Shown: positions 42,560 through 52,250, numbered from the stretch's first letter. The stretch: DNA of 64,000 bases from Flavobacterium sp. MedPE-SWcel (GCA_001874325.1 MPCW01000001.1:176600-240599), one strand, 5' to 3'. Made by a program: numbers and translations. Notes: a model not told the origin generated them from the sequence alone.

Positions 42560-43354
42560 CTATACGTTTATTTTTACTGCAAAACCTTCATAAGTACGTA
42601 CATTAAATACGGTATTATCTTCAAAAATAAGATACTGTCCTTTCACCCCAACAAGCTTACCACTATAAGTAGGTATTTTTGTTAAGTTAAGGCTTGTTAC
42701 TTTTTTAGGGTATTCCTGCACAGGGTATTCTAATGTAAATAATTCCTCTTTTGTAGTCTCAAAATAAGGTTTTACCTCATCAGGTAAAAAATCTTGCAAC
42801 TCTAAACGTTTCGCTAATAAGTCTTCCGAAGCGACCTCATTAGTCAACATTTTTCTCCAGTTTATTTTATCACCCATATGCTCTTTTAAAGCAACTTCAG
42901 TAATACCTGCCAAATATCTATTTGGTACTTCTACTAATGGTGACGCTTGAGAAGCTCCTTGATCTATCCATCGTGTAGGCACTTGTGTTTTTCGCGTTAC
43001 TCCTACTTTTATATCACTTGCTAAAGCAAGATACACTACATGGGGCTGTAACTGTACTTTTTGTTCGTAAGCAAGATCTCTATCCTCTACCCCAAGATGA
43101 GCTGTACTCAACTCTGGGCGCATTATCCAGTCGCCTGCCGCAGGAGTACTATAAAAACAGTCATAACAAAAACCCATTCTAAAGATTTTTTTATTCTTAC
43201 CACAGCTTAAACAACTAAAGCCTGTAAAGCTTATTTCTATATCGCGACCTAACAACTGATTCACATTCAAAAAGCTATTATCGAAAACTAAATAGTACTG
43301 AATAGGGTTTCCAAATTCAGTTTGCATTTTTGTTAGTACACCTTCGTATTGCAT
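42560..43354 (-). CDS. DUF2797 domain protein
   Basis: A 264-residue protein of the DUF2797 family. The N-terminal part has two CxxC pairs (FSCLSCGKN and GFCYDCFY), a likely zinc ribbon, followed by TPAAGDWIMRPELSTAHLG. The central segment VVYLALASDIKVGVTRKTQVPTRWIDQGA is the most conserved stretch of the family; it recalls the GIY-YIG nuclease start (YLA...KVG.T) with its Arg after it, so a GIY-YIG-like fold is possible. No activity has been assigned to the family as far as I know. It is divergent from the GH3 gene, with 41 bp between start codons. Confidence 0.85.
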   Translation of the reverse strand: MQYEGVLTKMQTEFGNPIQYYLVFDNSFLNVNQLLGRDIEISFTGFSCLSCGKNKKIFRMGFCYDCFYSTPAAGDWIMRPELSTAHLGVEDRDLAYEQKVQLQPHVVYLALASDIKVGVTRKTQVPTRWIDQGASQASPLVEVPNRYLAGITEVALKEHMGDKINWRKMLTNEVASEDLLAKRLELQDFLPDEVKPYFETTKEELFTLEYPVQEYPKKVTSLNLTKIPTYSGKLVGVKGQYLIFEDNTVFNVRTYEGFAVKINV

Positions 43355-43395
43355 GGAAATTTTAGTATTTTTATAGGCATAAAGATACTATAATT

Positions 43396-44937
43396 ATGTC
43401 GTTGCCCATAATCAATTCAATCGCTTCCTGGATACTAAAGAAACGTATTCATGATATAGAGTTATTTCTTAAATATCCAAACGAAGTACAAGAGGAGCTG
43501 TTGATGAACCTTATACGCACGGCAGAAAGTACAGAGCTAGGCAGAAAATATGGTTTTTCTTCCACTAAATGTTATACAACATTTTCTGAGCGAGTACCTA
43601 TCTCTACCTACGAAAACTTAGAAACTCTGATTGAACAAACACGACAAGGTAAACAAAACGTTTTCTGGCCAAGTACCATAAAATGGTTTGCTAAATCGAG
43701 CGGAACAACTAATGCTAAAAGTAAATTTATCCCTGTTAGCCCTGAATCTTTAGAAGACTGCCACTACAAAGCAGCAAAAGATTTGCTTTGCTTATATCTT
43801 AACAATAATGAAGAATCACAACTCTTTAGAGGTAAAAGTTTACGATTAGGTGGTAGTAGTCAACTTTATGAAAACAACAATACTTATTTTGGCGATCTAT
43901 CTGCTATACTAATAGACAACATGCCTAGATGGGCAGAATATAGCAGTACCCCTAGCAACAAAGTATCGCTAATGAGCGAATGGGAAACTAAAATTGCTGC
44001 TATAATAAAAGAAACTATACATGAAAATGTAACCAGTTTTGCAGGAGTACCCTCTTGGATGCTAGTACTTATAAACAAGATATTACAAGAAACAGGAAAA
44101 GGAAACTTACATGAAGTATGGCCTAATGTAGAGGTATATTTTCATGGTGGTGTAAGCTTCGAACCTTATCGTGAACAATACAACAAAGTATTACCAAGAT
44201 CTGATTTTAAATACTACGAAATATACAATGCTTCCGAAGGTTTTTTTGCCATACAGGACAGCAACGACAGTAGCGAACTATTACTAATGCTAGACTATGG
44301 TATATTCTATGAGTTTATACCTATGGACAGCTTCGGGAAGTTAAACCAACGTGTTATTCGACTGGCTGATGTAGAAGTAGATAAAAATTACGCTGTAGTT
44401 ATAACTACTAATTCCGGACTATGGCGATATCTTATAGGCGACACTATACGATTTACCTCAATCAATCCTTATCGAGTTAAGGTTACAGGAAGAACTAAAC
44501 ACCACATTAATGTTTTTGGCGAAGAGTTAATGATCGAGAATACAGATAAAGCAATCGCCGAAGCTTGTAAACTAACCAATAGCGAAGTAATAGATTATAC
44601 TGTTGCCCCTATTTTTATGGAAGGTAAAGAAAAGGGAGCCCACGAGTGGGTTATCGAATTTAGAAAAGAACCTAAAGACTCTGAAAAGTTTAGAATTATA
44701 CTTGACGAAGCATTACAAAACGTCAACTCTGATTATGAAGCCAAACGTTATAATAACATGACACTAAACCCTCTTGTACTGAATATAGCCCGTCCTAAAT
44801 TATTCTACGACTGGCTAAAAGCACAAGACAAGCTTGGCGGGCAACACAAAATACCACGTCTCTCTAACGAACGTCATTATATCGAGGAATTAAAAATACT
44901 TCAAAATGACAATCCTTTACCTGCTGATATTATCTAA
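43396..44937 (+). CDS. GH3-family acyl-adenylate amidosynthetase-like protein
   Basis: A 513-residue protein of the GH3 family, named from plant enzymes that adenylate jasmonate or auxin and couple them to amino acids. Visible features are the ATP-binding FAKSSGTTNAKSKFIPVS, SFAGVPSWMLVLINKI, VYFHGGVSFEPYR, YNASEGFFAIQ, YAVVITTNSGLWRYLIGDTIRF and the hinge TGRTKHHINVFGEELM. Bacterial members of this family have no known substrate. The gene is divergent from DUF2797. A carboxylate-amino acid ligase is the best guess by homology. Confidence 0.92.
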   Translation: MSLPIINSIASWILKKRIHDIELFLKYPNEVQEELLMNLIRTAESTELGRKYGFSSTKCYTTFSERVPISTYENLETLIEQTRQGKQNVFWPSTIKWFAKSSGTTNAKSKFIPVSPESLEDCHYKAAKDLLCLYLNNNEESQLFRGKSLRLGGSSQLYENNNTYFGDLSAILIDNMPRWAEYSSTPSNKVSLMSEWETKIAAIIKETIHENVTSFAGVPSWMLVLINKILQETGKGNLHEVWPNVEVYFHGGVSFEPYREQYNKVLPRSDFKYYEIYNASEGFFAIQDSNDSSELLLMLDYGIFYEFIPMDSFGKLNQRVIRLADVEVDKNYAVVITTNSGLWRYLIGDTIRFTSINPYRVKVTGRTKHHINVFGEELMIENTDKAIAEACKLTNSEVIDYTVAPIFMEGKEKGAHEWVIEFRKEPKDSEKFRIILDEALQNVNSDYEAKRYNNMTLNPLVLNIARPKLFYDWLKAQDKLGGQHKIPRLSNERHYIEELKILQNDNPLPADII

Positions 44938-44991
44938 AACTGTTGTAATAATTTTAACATCAAGATTATCAACGAATTAATTTTAATACTC

Positions 44992-44999
44992 TATTTTTG
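44992..44999 (+). promoter_or_regulatory. -7 promoter element of the small lipoprotein gene
   Basis: TATTTTTG matches TAnnTTTG, 24 bp before the ATG at 45024. Confidence 0.55.
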
Positions 45000-45023
45000 T
45001 TTTAAAGAGAAAAAATTAAAGCT

Positions 45024-45209
45024 ATGAAAAAGAGTTATTATTTAATATTAGGAGTGACACTAATATTAGCAACAGCCTGCGGACCAAGAGTACGTCGTTA
45101 TGGTTGCAGGAAAGGAAGATGCATAACATCTACTGTTAAAGAACAGGGAGTTAAAATCAAAAAAGCGCTACCTGTAGCAACGCTTTCTTCTAATTCTAAA
45201 CCTGTATAA
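45024..45209 (+). CDS. small basic lipoprotein, function unknown
   Basis: A 61-residue protein with signal peptide and lipobox LATACGP; after the lipidated Cys only about 42 residues remain. The mature part is strongly basic (RVRRYGCRKGRCITS) and has two further cysteines five residues apart, which could form a disulfide. No family is recognised. It has a good -7 element. Its stop lies 10 bp from the convergent clpX stop, and the only hairpin beyond it is a weak AAGCC/GGCTT stem inside clpX. Confidence 0.62.
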   Translation: MKKSYYLILGVTLILATACGPRVRRYGCRKGRCITSTVKEQGVKIKKALPVATLSSNSKPV

Positions 45210-45219
45210 AAAACTATTA

Positions 45220-46452
45220 TTAAGAAGCCGCTTTAAGGCTTTTTAATAAGTTTTTATTTAAATGATGTTCTACATAAGTACTATCTATATGTAGTTCTTT
45301 TTCATCTGAGCTAGGTAGCTCATACATTGCTTCATTTAATATTGCTTCACAAAGAGAACGTAATCCTCTTGCACCAAGTTTATATTCTAATGCTTTATCT
45401 ACAATATGATCAAGCGCATCTTCTGATATTGTAAACACAACATCATCCATTGCAAATAACTTCTTATACTGCTTTATTAATGCATTTTTAGGCTCAGTAA
45501 GTATCGCTCTAAGTGCTTTTCTATCTAAAGGATCCATGTGAGTAAGCACAGGAAGTCTACCAATAATCTCAGGTATTAGCCCAAAGTCTTTTACATCTTT
45601 TGGTATAATATACTGTAGTAAATTTTCCTTATCTATATTCTCAGTACTTTCTGATGCACTATACCCCATTGCTCTAAAATTAAGTCTTTTAGATATAATA
45701 CGGTCTACACCATCAAACGCACCACCTGCAATAAATAGAATATTTTGAGTATTTACCTCTATAAATTTCTGATCTGGATGTTTACGTCCTCCTTTTGGCG
45801 GAACATTAACAACCGTACCTTCAAGCAGTTTAAGTAATGCTTGTTGCACACCTTCTCCAGATACATCACGAGTTATAGATGGATTATCACTTTTACGAGC
45901 AATTTTATCTATCTCATCAATAAATACAATTCCACGCTCTGCTTTATTAACATCATAATCAGCAGCCTGTAATAACCTCGTTAAGATACTCTCTACATCT
46001 TCACCCACATAGCCAGCCTCAGTTAAAACTGTAGCATCAACTATAGTAAGCGGTACATTAAGCATACGAGCTATAGACTTAGCAACAAGTGTTTTACCTG
46101 TACCTGTTTGCCCAGCCATAAGAATATTACTCTTCTCTATCTCAATATCATCTTCATCCTGTTTTTGTGTCAACCTCTTATAGTGGTTATACACAGCAAC
46201 AGAAAGCACCTTTTTGGTTTGATCTTGACCTATGACATATTCATCTAAAAACTTACGTATTTCTTTAGGCTTTTTAAGCTCAAAATCAGCAGCGTTAATA
46301 GATGCTCCATTATCTTTCATTTCCTCTAACACAATACCATGTGCCTGTTCTATACAACGATCGCATATATGGGCATTTATACCCGCTATAAGCAAACTTG
46401 TTTCTGGCTTTTTTCTACCACAAAAAGAACATTCTAATACTTCTTTTGCCAT
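45220..46452 (-). CDS. clpX: ATP-dependent Clp protease ATP-binding subunit ClpX
   Basis: AAA+ unfoldase that feeds substrates into ClpP. The 410-residue form starts at 46452 ([15 protein letters not shown]); nine extra residues from an upstream in-frame Met are unlikely. The zinc-binding domain shows CSFC and CDRC, which bind SspB-like adaptors in other species. Walker A is GQTGTGKT, Walker [10 protein letters not shown], the pore loop GYVGED and sensor 2 GARGL. The IGF-type ClpP-binding region is not evident as [15 protein letters not shown] occupies the usual location. Third gene of the tig-clpP-clpX set. Confidence 0.96.
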   Translation of the reverse strand: MAKEVLECSFCGRKKPETSLLIAGINAHICDRCIEQAHGIVLEEMKDNGASINAADFELKKPKEIRKFLDEYVIGQDQTKKVLSVAVYNHYKRLTQKQDEDDIEIEKSNILMAGQTGTGKTLVAKSIARMLNVPLTIVDATVLTEAGYVGEDVESILTRLLQAADYDVNKAERGIVFIDEIDKIARKSDNPSITRDVSGEGVQQALLKLLEGTVVNVPPKGGRKHPDQKFIEVNTQNILFIAGGAFDGVDRIISKRLNFRAMGYSASESTENIDKENLLQYIIPKDVKDFGLIPEIIGRLPVLTHMDPLDRKALRAILTEPKNALIKQYKKLFAMDDVVFTISEDALDHIVDKALEYKLGARGLRSLCEAILNEAMYELPSSDEKELHIDSTYVEHHLNKNLLKSLKAAS

Positions 46453-46528
46453 ATTTAAAAATTCATTATTCAGTACCAATAGTTAAGTTAATGATACTGA
46501 ATAACGTAAAAAGTTATTTATTATTTTT

Positions 46529-47203
46529 TTACTCTCTTATCAGTACCTCATCAATCATTCCGTACTCCTTCGCTTCTGATGATTTCATCCAATAATCTCT
46601 CTCACTGTCTGTATGTACTTTTTCAAAAGTTTGCCCAGAGTGCTTTGATATTATTTTATACAATTCTTCTTTAAGCTTCATCATTTCACGAAGATTAATT
46701 TCCATATCTGTAGCAACACCTTGCGCACCGCCTGATGGCTGGTGAATCATTACTCTTGAGTGTGGCAATGCAGATCGTTTACCTTCTGCTCCTGCACATA
46801 ACAATACAGCTCCCATAGAAGCAGCCATACCTGTACATATTGTAGCAACATCAGGCTTTATATACTGCATAGTATCATACATACCTAAACCTGCATATAC
46901 ACTACCTCCTGGAGAGTTAATGTAAATTTGGATATCCTTAGATGCATCTGTACTCTCTAAAAATAATAACTGTGCTTGTACGATATTTGCTATTTGATCG
47001 TCGATACCCGTACCTAAAAAGATAATTCTATCCATCATTAGTCTAGAGAAAACGTCCATTGCAACTGCATTCATTTGACGTTCTTCTATAATATTTGGAG
47101 TAAAACCTGTAGGTGTTACACGATTTATTAGTTTATCGTAGTATAAATTATTTACGCCATGATGCTTAGTAGCGTATTTTTTAAATTCTTTACCGTAGTT
47201 CAT
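46529..47203 (-). CDS. clpP: ATP-dependent Clp protease proteolytic subunit ClpP
   Basis: Tetradecameric serine protease. The start at 47203 (MNYGKEFKKYATKHHG) is preferred; the longer in-frame form adds 17 residues unlike the family. The protein then has 224 residues with a short propeptide-like N-terminus before the mature core. The catalytic Ser is in GMAASMGAVLL, the His in SRVMIHQPSGG and the Asp in the TDSERDYWMKS region. IYINSPGGSVYAG is the family signature strand. It lies between tig and clpX, as in most bacteria, with about 96 bp to tig. Confidence 0.96.
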   Translation of the reverse strand: MNYGKEFKKYATKHHGVNNLYYDKLINRVTPTGFTPNIIEERQMNAVAMDVFSRLMMDRIIFLGTGIDDQIANIVQAQLLFLESTDASKDIQIYINSPGGSVYAGLGMYDTMQYIKPDVATICTGMAASMGAVLLCAGAEGKRSALPHSRVMIHQPSGGAQGVATDMEINLREMMKLKEELYKIISKHSGQTFEKVHTDSERDYWMKSSEAKEYGMIDEVLIRE

Positions 47204-47299
47204 ATTCAAATTCTTTTTAGCTGTGTTTTTAATTAAAGAAACAAAAAGCGCCAAACCTTAATAAGGTTGACGCTCAAATATACTCAATTTTAATGAGAT

Positions 47300-48625
47300 T
47301 TATTTACCTGACATTTCTTTAACAAAATCTTGGTATGTAATCTCTTTGCTTTTGTATTTTACACTTTCTTTGAATAAACCTAACATTTTTTCGCTCATCA
47401 TTTGCTCAGAAAGTTTCTTCACCTCATCTTGGTTAGAAAGTACTCTAGCTACAATGTTTTCTACATCCTCATCAGATGGATCCATCTGACCGAATTGTGC
47501 CATTTGTTTTTTAATAGCTATTGTAGTATATGCTTTAAGGTCTTCGAAGTTTACCTGAAGATTATTTTTAGTTATCACTTTACCTTCGATAAGTTGGTAG
47601 CGTAATCCTTTTTCAGATTTTGCATACTCTTCTTCAGCTTGCTCTGGTGTTAATGGGTTCTCACCTACTGTTTGTATCCATTTTTTAAGGAACTCAGCAG
47701 GAAGATCAAACTTCGTGTTATCTATAAGAGATTCTGTAACATCGTTAAGGAATTTCTGATCTGCTTGTTGTGCAAATTGTTGCTCAGCATCTTCCTTGAT
47801 TTTTTCTTTAAGCTGCTCTACAGAAGTTACATTTCCTTCTCCAAAAAGCTTATCAAATAACTCTTGGTTAAGCTCAGCATTTTCTGTAGTATTTACTTCT
47901 TCTATAGTAAAGTTAACATCAACCTCAAGTCCATGAGCAGCGTCATGCTCAACTTTAAGGTATTCCATTAATTTATGATCGTCATCAAAAAGACCTTTAG
48001 TATTTACAGTAACAACATCTCCTACTTTCTTACCAACAAACTTTTTAGCTGTTGTTTTTAATCTAAAAACTTCTGGAGTAATTACTACTTCACTATTAAT
48101 ACCTTTCTCTTCGTTAGAGAAAACACCTTTGATATCATCACCAGCTTCAGATTTCTCTTTAGATATTAATTTACCATATTGTTTCTGGATACGCTCTACT
48201 TGCTCATCAAGCATTGCATCATCAGCTACGATATCATATTTTACAACTTTATTTTTAGCACCAAGATCTACATCAAACTCTGGAGCAAGACCAAGTTCAA
48301 ATTCAAAAGAATAATCTTCTGTATCCCAGTTAAAATCTTCTGTTTGCTTAGGTAGTGGATTACCTAATATATCTAACTTCTCGCTTGAAAGATAATCATT
48401 AAGAGAAGATTGAAGTACTTTATTTACTTCTTCAAGAAGTACTGCTTTACCATATTGTTTTTCAACAAGGCTCATTGGTACAGCTCCTTTTCTAAAACCT
48501 GGAATATTAGCATTTTTTCTATAATCCTTTAAGGCTTTATCTACTTGTGGCTTATAATCATCTTTAGTAATAGCTACTGTAACAACAGCATTTAGTGCAT
48601 CTACTTGCTCTCTCGTAATGTTCAT
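47300..48625 (-). CDS. tig: trigger factor chaperone
   Basis: Ribosome-associated folding chaperone with peptidyl-prolyl isomerase activity, 441 residues. The N-terminal ribosome-binding domain carries the signature NIPGFRKGAVPMSLVEKQYG (variant of the G-F-R-x-G-x-x-P motif). The middle PPIase-like domain (about 150-240) is divergent, reading SEAGDDIKGVFSNEEKGI, so isomerase activity may be weak. The C-terminal arms are helical and charged. The order tig-clpP-clpX is the classic one. A -7 element lies upstream within a perfect inverted repeat. Confidence 0.93.
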   Translation of the reverse strand: MNITREQVDALNAVVTVAITKDDYKPQVDKALKDYRKNANIPGFRKGAVPMSLVEKQYGKAVLLEEVNKVLQSSLNDYLSSEKLDILGNPLPKQTEDFNWDTEDYSFEFELGLAPEFDVDLGAKNKVVKYDIVADDAMLDEQVERIQKQYGKLISKEKSEAGDDIKGVFSNEEKGINSEVVITPEVFRLKTTAKKFVGKKVGDVVTVNTKGLFDDDHKLMEYLKVEHDAAHGLEVDVNFTIEEVNTTENAELNQELFDKLFGEGNVTSVEQLKEKIKEDAEQQFAQQADQKFLNDVTESLIDNTKFDLPAEFLKKWIQTVGENPLTPEQAEEEYAKSEKGLRYQLIEGKVITKNNLQVNFEDLKAYTTIAIKKQMAQFGQMDPSDEDVENIVARVLSNQDEVKKLSEQMMSEKMLGLFKESVKYKSKEITYQDFVKEMSGK

Positions 48626-48653
48626 TATCTATATTATTTAAATACCATAAAAT

Positions 48654-48690
48654 TATGGCTTGCAAAATTATAATTTTTTTGCAAGCCATA
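48654..48690. repeat. 14-bp perfect inverted repeat over the tig promoter
   Basis: TATGGCTTGCAAAA (48654-48667) and TTTTGCAAGCCATA (48677-48690) form a perfect 14-bp stem with a 9-nt loop. It overlaps the -7 element of tig and could be the terminator of the upstream YvlD-like gene or an operator. Confidence 0.6.
48663..48670 (-). promoter_or_regulatory. -7 promoter element of the tig-clpP-clpX unit
   Basis: TAATTTTG on the minus strand matches TAnnTTTG, with a CTTG about 20 bp upstream as a near -33. It lies 37 bp before the tig ATG. Confidence 0.5.
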
Positions 48691-48740
48691 CAAGTTTTTA
48701 AATTACTGTATTAAGAACTATTATATTAAGGCATTGCCTC

Positions 48741-49088
48741 TTAAGAATTCTCTTTCTCTGATACTCCCGAAACCAATGATTGACAAAAGGAAAGTATTAC
48801 ACTAAATAGTAATGCACTCCAAAAACCACTTACTGCAAACCCTGACACTAAAGCATCACAAAGCATAATTATAATTGCATTTACCACTAGTAAAAACAAA
48901 CCTAACGTTAATATCGTTGCTGGTAATGTAAAAAGCACCAGTATTGGTTTCACAAAAATATTAAGCAACCCTAACACTAGCGCTACTAATAATGCAGCCA
49001 TCCAACCTGTAACAGCAACTCCTGGCAACAAGTACGACAGCAACAACACAAAAATGGTAGTAAAAAATATTTTTTTTAATGTTTTCAT
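48741..49088 (-). CDS. YvlD-like small membrane protein (Phage_holin_4_2 / DUF360 family)
   Basis: A 115-residue protein with four membrane helices: KIFFTTIFVLLLSYLLPGV, GWMAALLVALVLGLLNIFV, ILVLFTLPATILTLGLFLLVVNAIIIML and SALLFSVILSFCQSLV. The pattern LNIFVKPIL...LPATILTLGLFLLVVNA is diagnostic of the family. Its name includes holin only by distant similarity; nothing nearby is phage-like. Members occur singly in many bacteria and their function is unknown, though the Bacillus member is linked with envelope stress. Confidence 0.88.
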   Translation of the reverse strand: MKTLKKIFFTTIFVLLLSYLLPGVAVTGWMAALLVALVLGLLNIFVKPILVLFTLPATILTLGLFLLVVNAIIIMLCDALVSGFAVSGFWSALLFSVILSFCQSLVSGVSEKENS

Positions 49089-49120
49089 TTGAATTAAGTG
49101 TTTAGTGTACTATAAAAATA

Positions 49121-49152
49121 AAAAAAGCACCTCAAATTTGAGGTGCTTTTTT
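49121..49152 (-). terminator. terminator of the SGNH lipoprotein gene
   Basis: AAAAAAGCACCTCAAA is followed directly by its reverse complement and ends 18 bp after the minus-strand stop, with a T-run on that strand. Confidence 0.88.
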
Positions 49153-49169
49153 TTATTTTTTATATATCG

Positions 49170-50741
49170 TTAATTAGTCGCTAAAACTGTAGCGCTAGGA
49201 TAACCACCCGCATTTACAAGTGGAAGCTTAGCATTATAATGATTATTAATAACCTTTAATATTTCGTTTGCTATAATAGCATACCCTCTTGCATTAGGGT
49301 GCACACCATCAAGCGAAAATAAAACTGTACTAATTGTGGCTGTACTAAAATAATCTGCATTATAAACCTGACCATCTGCAGTTTCTAATCCTATTGTTAA
49401 CTGAGCCATAATTGCATTCATATCAGCAACAGCAAGATCGCTTTGACCTGCTATACCAATTATAGCCTGATTAAAAGCAGCAGTAGCTTCTGCCAACATA
49501 CTTACTTCAGATACCGTAAGAACATGCTCATCTTGTAACGGATATGTAATACCTAATCTATCAAATGGAGCAGGAATTCCTGCTGGAGCAGTACCAATAA
49601 CAGATCTTGTGGAAAGTAATACTAAATCTGATGCTGTTGTTTGTCTAACCTTTCCAAATACAGTTCCTAAAAGCTCTGCTTGAGCTTCTGGAAATCCTGC
49701 TGCTGTTAGCGCTAGTGTTAACTCCGTCGACAAATCAGTTAATGTCTCATCAACAATAAGTAATGGATTATCTCCTGATTCAGACAGTATAGACATTCTT
49801 GTAGGCGCTCCAAAAGCACCTAAGGCCTGTACCATAGGGCCATATAACTGAGCATTTAAAGCCTGAATGGTTGCTTTACCCACAGCCTCGTCTCCATCAC
49901 CTAACAGTGATGCCGTAATAGGATCGTAAGGTACTGTAGTAAAAAAAGGTATAGAAGTAACATCTGGCACCGTAGCCACAACACCTTTTGCTCCACTTGA
50001 AGTTAGTGTAGTAATAATTTGAGAATAAGTAGCCGCAAACACTGTAGGATCTGTTATATCATTAGCTCCATATGTAGACGGGTCTAGATTCCCTAACTGA
50101 TTTTCTCCTACACCTCCTGAAGTTGCAAAAGACAAAACATCATTATTACCTATCCAGTTGGTAAAAAAGGTTGGTGCTTTTGTCATTGCATCACCTAGCA
50201 CTGTAGCCGTCGGCGATGTAGCATGACGCACATAGTAAGGATTTGCTTGCCCTGTCGCAACACCCGCAACATTACCATAACCTGGAGCAAGAAGATGAAA
50301 AGATTTTGCGCCTGGAACTCCCATATTATTATAAGCTGTCGCTTGTAAATTAGACACCTCTACAGTAGGCACACCCGTTATAGGTTCTGGACCTCCTGCA
50401 CTAGCATCTATAATAAGTCTTGTACTCGATATTTGATTTCCTCCTAAAAGAAGTCCTCCATAATTATTCACATCATCTTCAAATGATGGTTGTGTAAACT
50501 CTCCTCCCCCTACAGTCGCAAATTGTTGCGCCATAATATTCGGGAAAGAATAGCCCTGCTCTATTCGAGAAACAGTACCGTCCATATATCCTGCCGTAAG
50601 AGAATTACCTACTGCAACATACGAACTAAAATCTGCATCTCCTGCACTATAGCTACCATTACCCAATTCATTTTCAAATTCTGGCTCGCACCCAGCAAAA
50701 ACAAGAGCTAGTGCGGATAAGTATATAAATTTATTCTTCAT
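49170..50741 (-). CDS. SGNH/GDSL-hydrolase-like lipoprotein
   Basis: A 523-residue predicted surface or periplasmic lipoprotein. The signal peptide ends in the lipobox LVFAGCEP. The SGNH blocks are visible: block I SYVAVGNSLTAGYMDG with the nucleophile Ser (GNSL in place of GDSL), block III-like IGNNDVLSF with the Asn, and block V DGVHPNARGYAIIAN with the Asp and His. An insert-rich central region separates them. Activity is probably an esterase or lipase. The gene lies 12 bp upstream of, and on the same strand as, nothing closer than tig's neighbour; the FadL gene precedes it by 12 bp, so they probably form one operon. Confidence 0.87.
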   Translation of the reverse strand: MKNKFIYLSALALVFAGCEPEFENELGNGSYSAGDADFSSYVAVGNSLTAGYMDGTVSRIEQGYSFPNIMAQQFATVGGGEFTQPSFEDDVNNYGGLLLGGNQISSTRLIIDASAGGPEPITGVPTVEVSNLQATAYNNMGVPGAKSFHLLAPGYGNVAGVATGQANPYYVRHATSPTATVLGDAMTKAPTFFTNWIGNNDVLSFATSGGVGENQLGNLDPSTYGANDITDPTVFAATYSQIITTLTSSGAKGVVATVPDVTSIPFFTTVPYDPITASLLGDGDEAVGKATIQALNAQLYGPMVQALGAFGAPTRMSILSESGDNPLLIVDETLTDLSTELTLALTAAGFPEAQAELLGTVFGKVRQTTASDLVLLSTRSVIGTAPAGIPAPFDRLGITYPLQDEHVLTVSEVSMLAEATAAFNQAIIGIAGQSDLAVADMNAIMAQLTIGLETADGQVYNADYFSTATISTVLFSLDGVHPNARGYAIIANEILKVINNHYNAKLPLVNAGGYPSATVLATN

Positions 50742-50753
50742 TTTTATTTTTTT

Positions 50754-52001
50754 TTAGAAACCATAAGTTATACCAACACCTGGAGAGAATACCACATTTT
50801 TATAAGTACCTCCAAAAGAAACATCGTTTTGTGTACCTTCTGAATAATGGTCGTATGAATTATCAACTTCGTCAAAGTGTAGGTAAAGGAAAGAAAAGTC
50901 AATACCAAATCTTTTATTAAGCTGGTACGTTAACCCTCCTGTAAAACCCATTGAATCATTTCTTGGTGTTTCTGGAGCAAAGTAACCATCTTGTACAGGA
51001 CTTTCATCAAAGTACCATCCTGCACGAAAAGTGAATTTCTCGTTTGGTGTAAACTGTGTACCTAATCTATAAGTACTTGCATCCTTATAATTACGTGGAT
51101 TAACCGAAGTAGGTGTATCATTAGCAAAACTAACAACAAGCGCCTCATAAACATGCCAGTAAGCACGGTTATAATCAAATGCTACTAACCACTTATCACT
51201 AACTTTATAAGACATACCCACAGTAACTTCTGCAGGAAGAGGAAGATCGGCATTAAATGTAGTGTTACTATAAAGACCTTGTGCAAACCCAGGAAGGTCA
51301 CCAAAAACAGCATCACCATCGCGTGCCTCCATAGTAATTTCCGAACGGTAATTAAACCCTATTATAAAGTCATCTACAGGTTTAAACATAAAACCAGCAG
51401 TCCATCCCCAAGCACTTACATTTGAAGCATCGATGGTAAGATCTGATCGCTGCCCTTCTTCATTGGTTAAACTTCTAGTAATATTTCTATTAAACTCTAC
51501 CTGACCATTTACATATATAGGTCCTCCTCCAATACTAAACTTATCATTCAATTTTAACGAAATTGATGGTTGTACATATTTAGCATTAAGATTTATATTG
51601 TTTACAAGGTGAGACCCTTGCCAATCATCGTCCCATTCTACTTTACTACCATAAGGTGTGTAAACAGCAATACCCAAAGAAAGAACATCGTTTACCTTAT
51701 AAGATGCATACACATTAAACGGTGTACCAAAATTACTAGTAGATGATTTCCAGTTATATGTTTCGTTTTGAAACTTTGTACGTGCAAAAAGCGCATTAGC
51801 TCCAACTGATACATTAAAACGCTTTTCTAAAAACGCCATACCCGAAGGATTAAAGAATAATACTTCGGCACTATTCACAACAGCGACACCGGTATGCCCC
51901 ATAGCCAACTGTTTTTGCCCCTGAAGGGAAACACGATATCCCCCCGCGAAAGCAGAAGAGGCTGTTAAAGCCGCAATAGTTAAAAATAATAGTTTTCTCA
52001 T
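50754..52001 (-). CDS. OmpP1/FadL family outer-membrane transporter
   Basis: Outer-membrane beta barrel for uptake of fatty acids or other hydrophobic compounds. The start is placed at 52001 (MRKLLFLTIAALTASSAFAGG), giving 415 residues with a clean signal peptide; a Met two codons earlier is possible. The longest reading frame starts at 52046, overlapping the -7 element, which rules it out. The family N-terminus GGYRVSLQGQKQLAMGHTGVAVVNSAEVLFFNPSGMAFL matches the FadL hatch with the NPxG motif. The SGNH lipoprotein gene follows after 12 bp; together they suit lipid or ester uptake and cleavage. Confidence 0.93.
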   Translation of the reverse strand: MRKLLFLTIAALTASSAFAGGYRVSLQGQKQLAMGHTGVAVVNSAEVLFFNPSGMAFLEKRFNVSVGANALFARTKFQNETYNWKSSTSNFGTPFNVYASYKVNDVLSLGIAVYTPYGSKVEWDDDWQGSHLVNNINLNAKYVQPSISLKLNDKFSIGGGPIYVNGQVEFNRNITRSLTNEEGQRSDLTIDASNVSAWGWTAGFMFKPVDDFIIGFNYRSEITMEARDGDAVFGDLPGFAQGLYSNTTFNADLPLPAEVTVGMSYKVSDKWLVAFDYNRAYWHVYEALVVSFANDTPTSVNPRNYKDASTYRLGTQFTPNEKFTFRAGWYFDESPVQDGYFAPETPRNDSMGFTGGLTYQLNKRFGIDFSFLYLHFDEVDNSYDHYSEGTQNDVSFGGTYKNVVFSPGVGITYGF

Positions 52002-52044
52002 TGTCATAAAATATGTTAGTTCTTCATTATTATATTCTTTACTC

Positions 52045-52052
52045 AAATTTAA
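52045..52052 (-). promoter_or_regulatory. -7 promoter element of the FadL-SGNH operon
   Basis: TAAATTTG on the minus strand matches TAnnTTTG; the predicted transcript would start near 52038. The rest of the gap up to 52250 is AT-rich and shows no gene. Confidence 0.5.
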
Positions 52053-52250
52053 TATAAAATATGAACTCTACAATATTTTTAGACATTTATTATGCAATCA
52101 TAGTATTTATTATTCAATATAACAACCCACAATATAACTAATTACAATATTAAATGTTAAAAAAACTATTTAAAATCAAAAATAAAACTAACAAGAAACC
52201 TCCTTTATTTAAGAAAAAGATAATACTAAATCTACATTAACTACAAAATA

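Noticed and set aside
48741..49088. Phage holin name of the YvlD-like protein as a sign of a prophage
   Set aside because: The family name is historical; no integrase, lysin, capsid or tail gene is near, and the neighbours are housekeeping genes.
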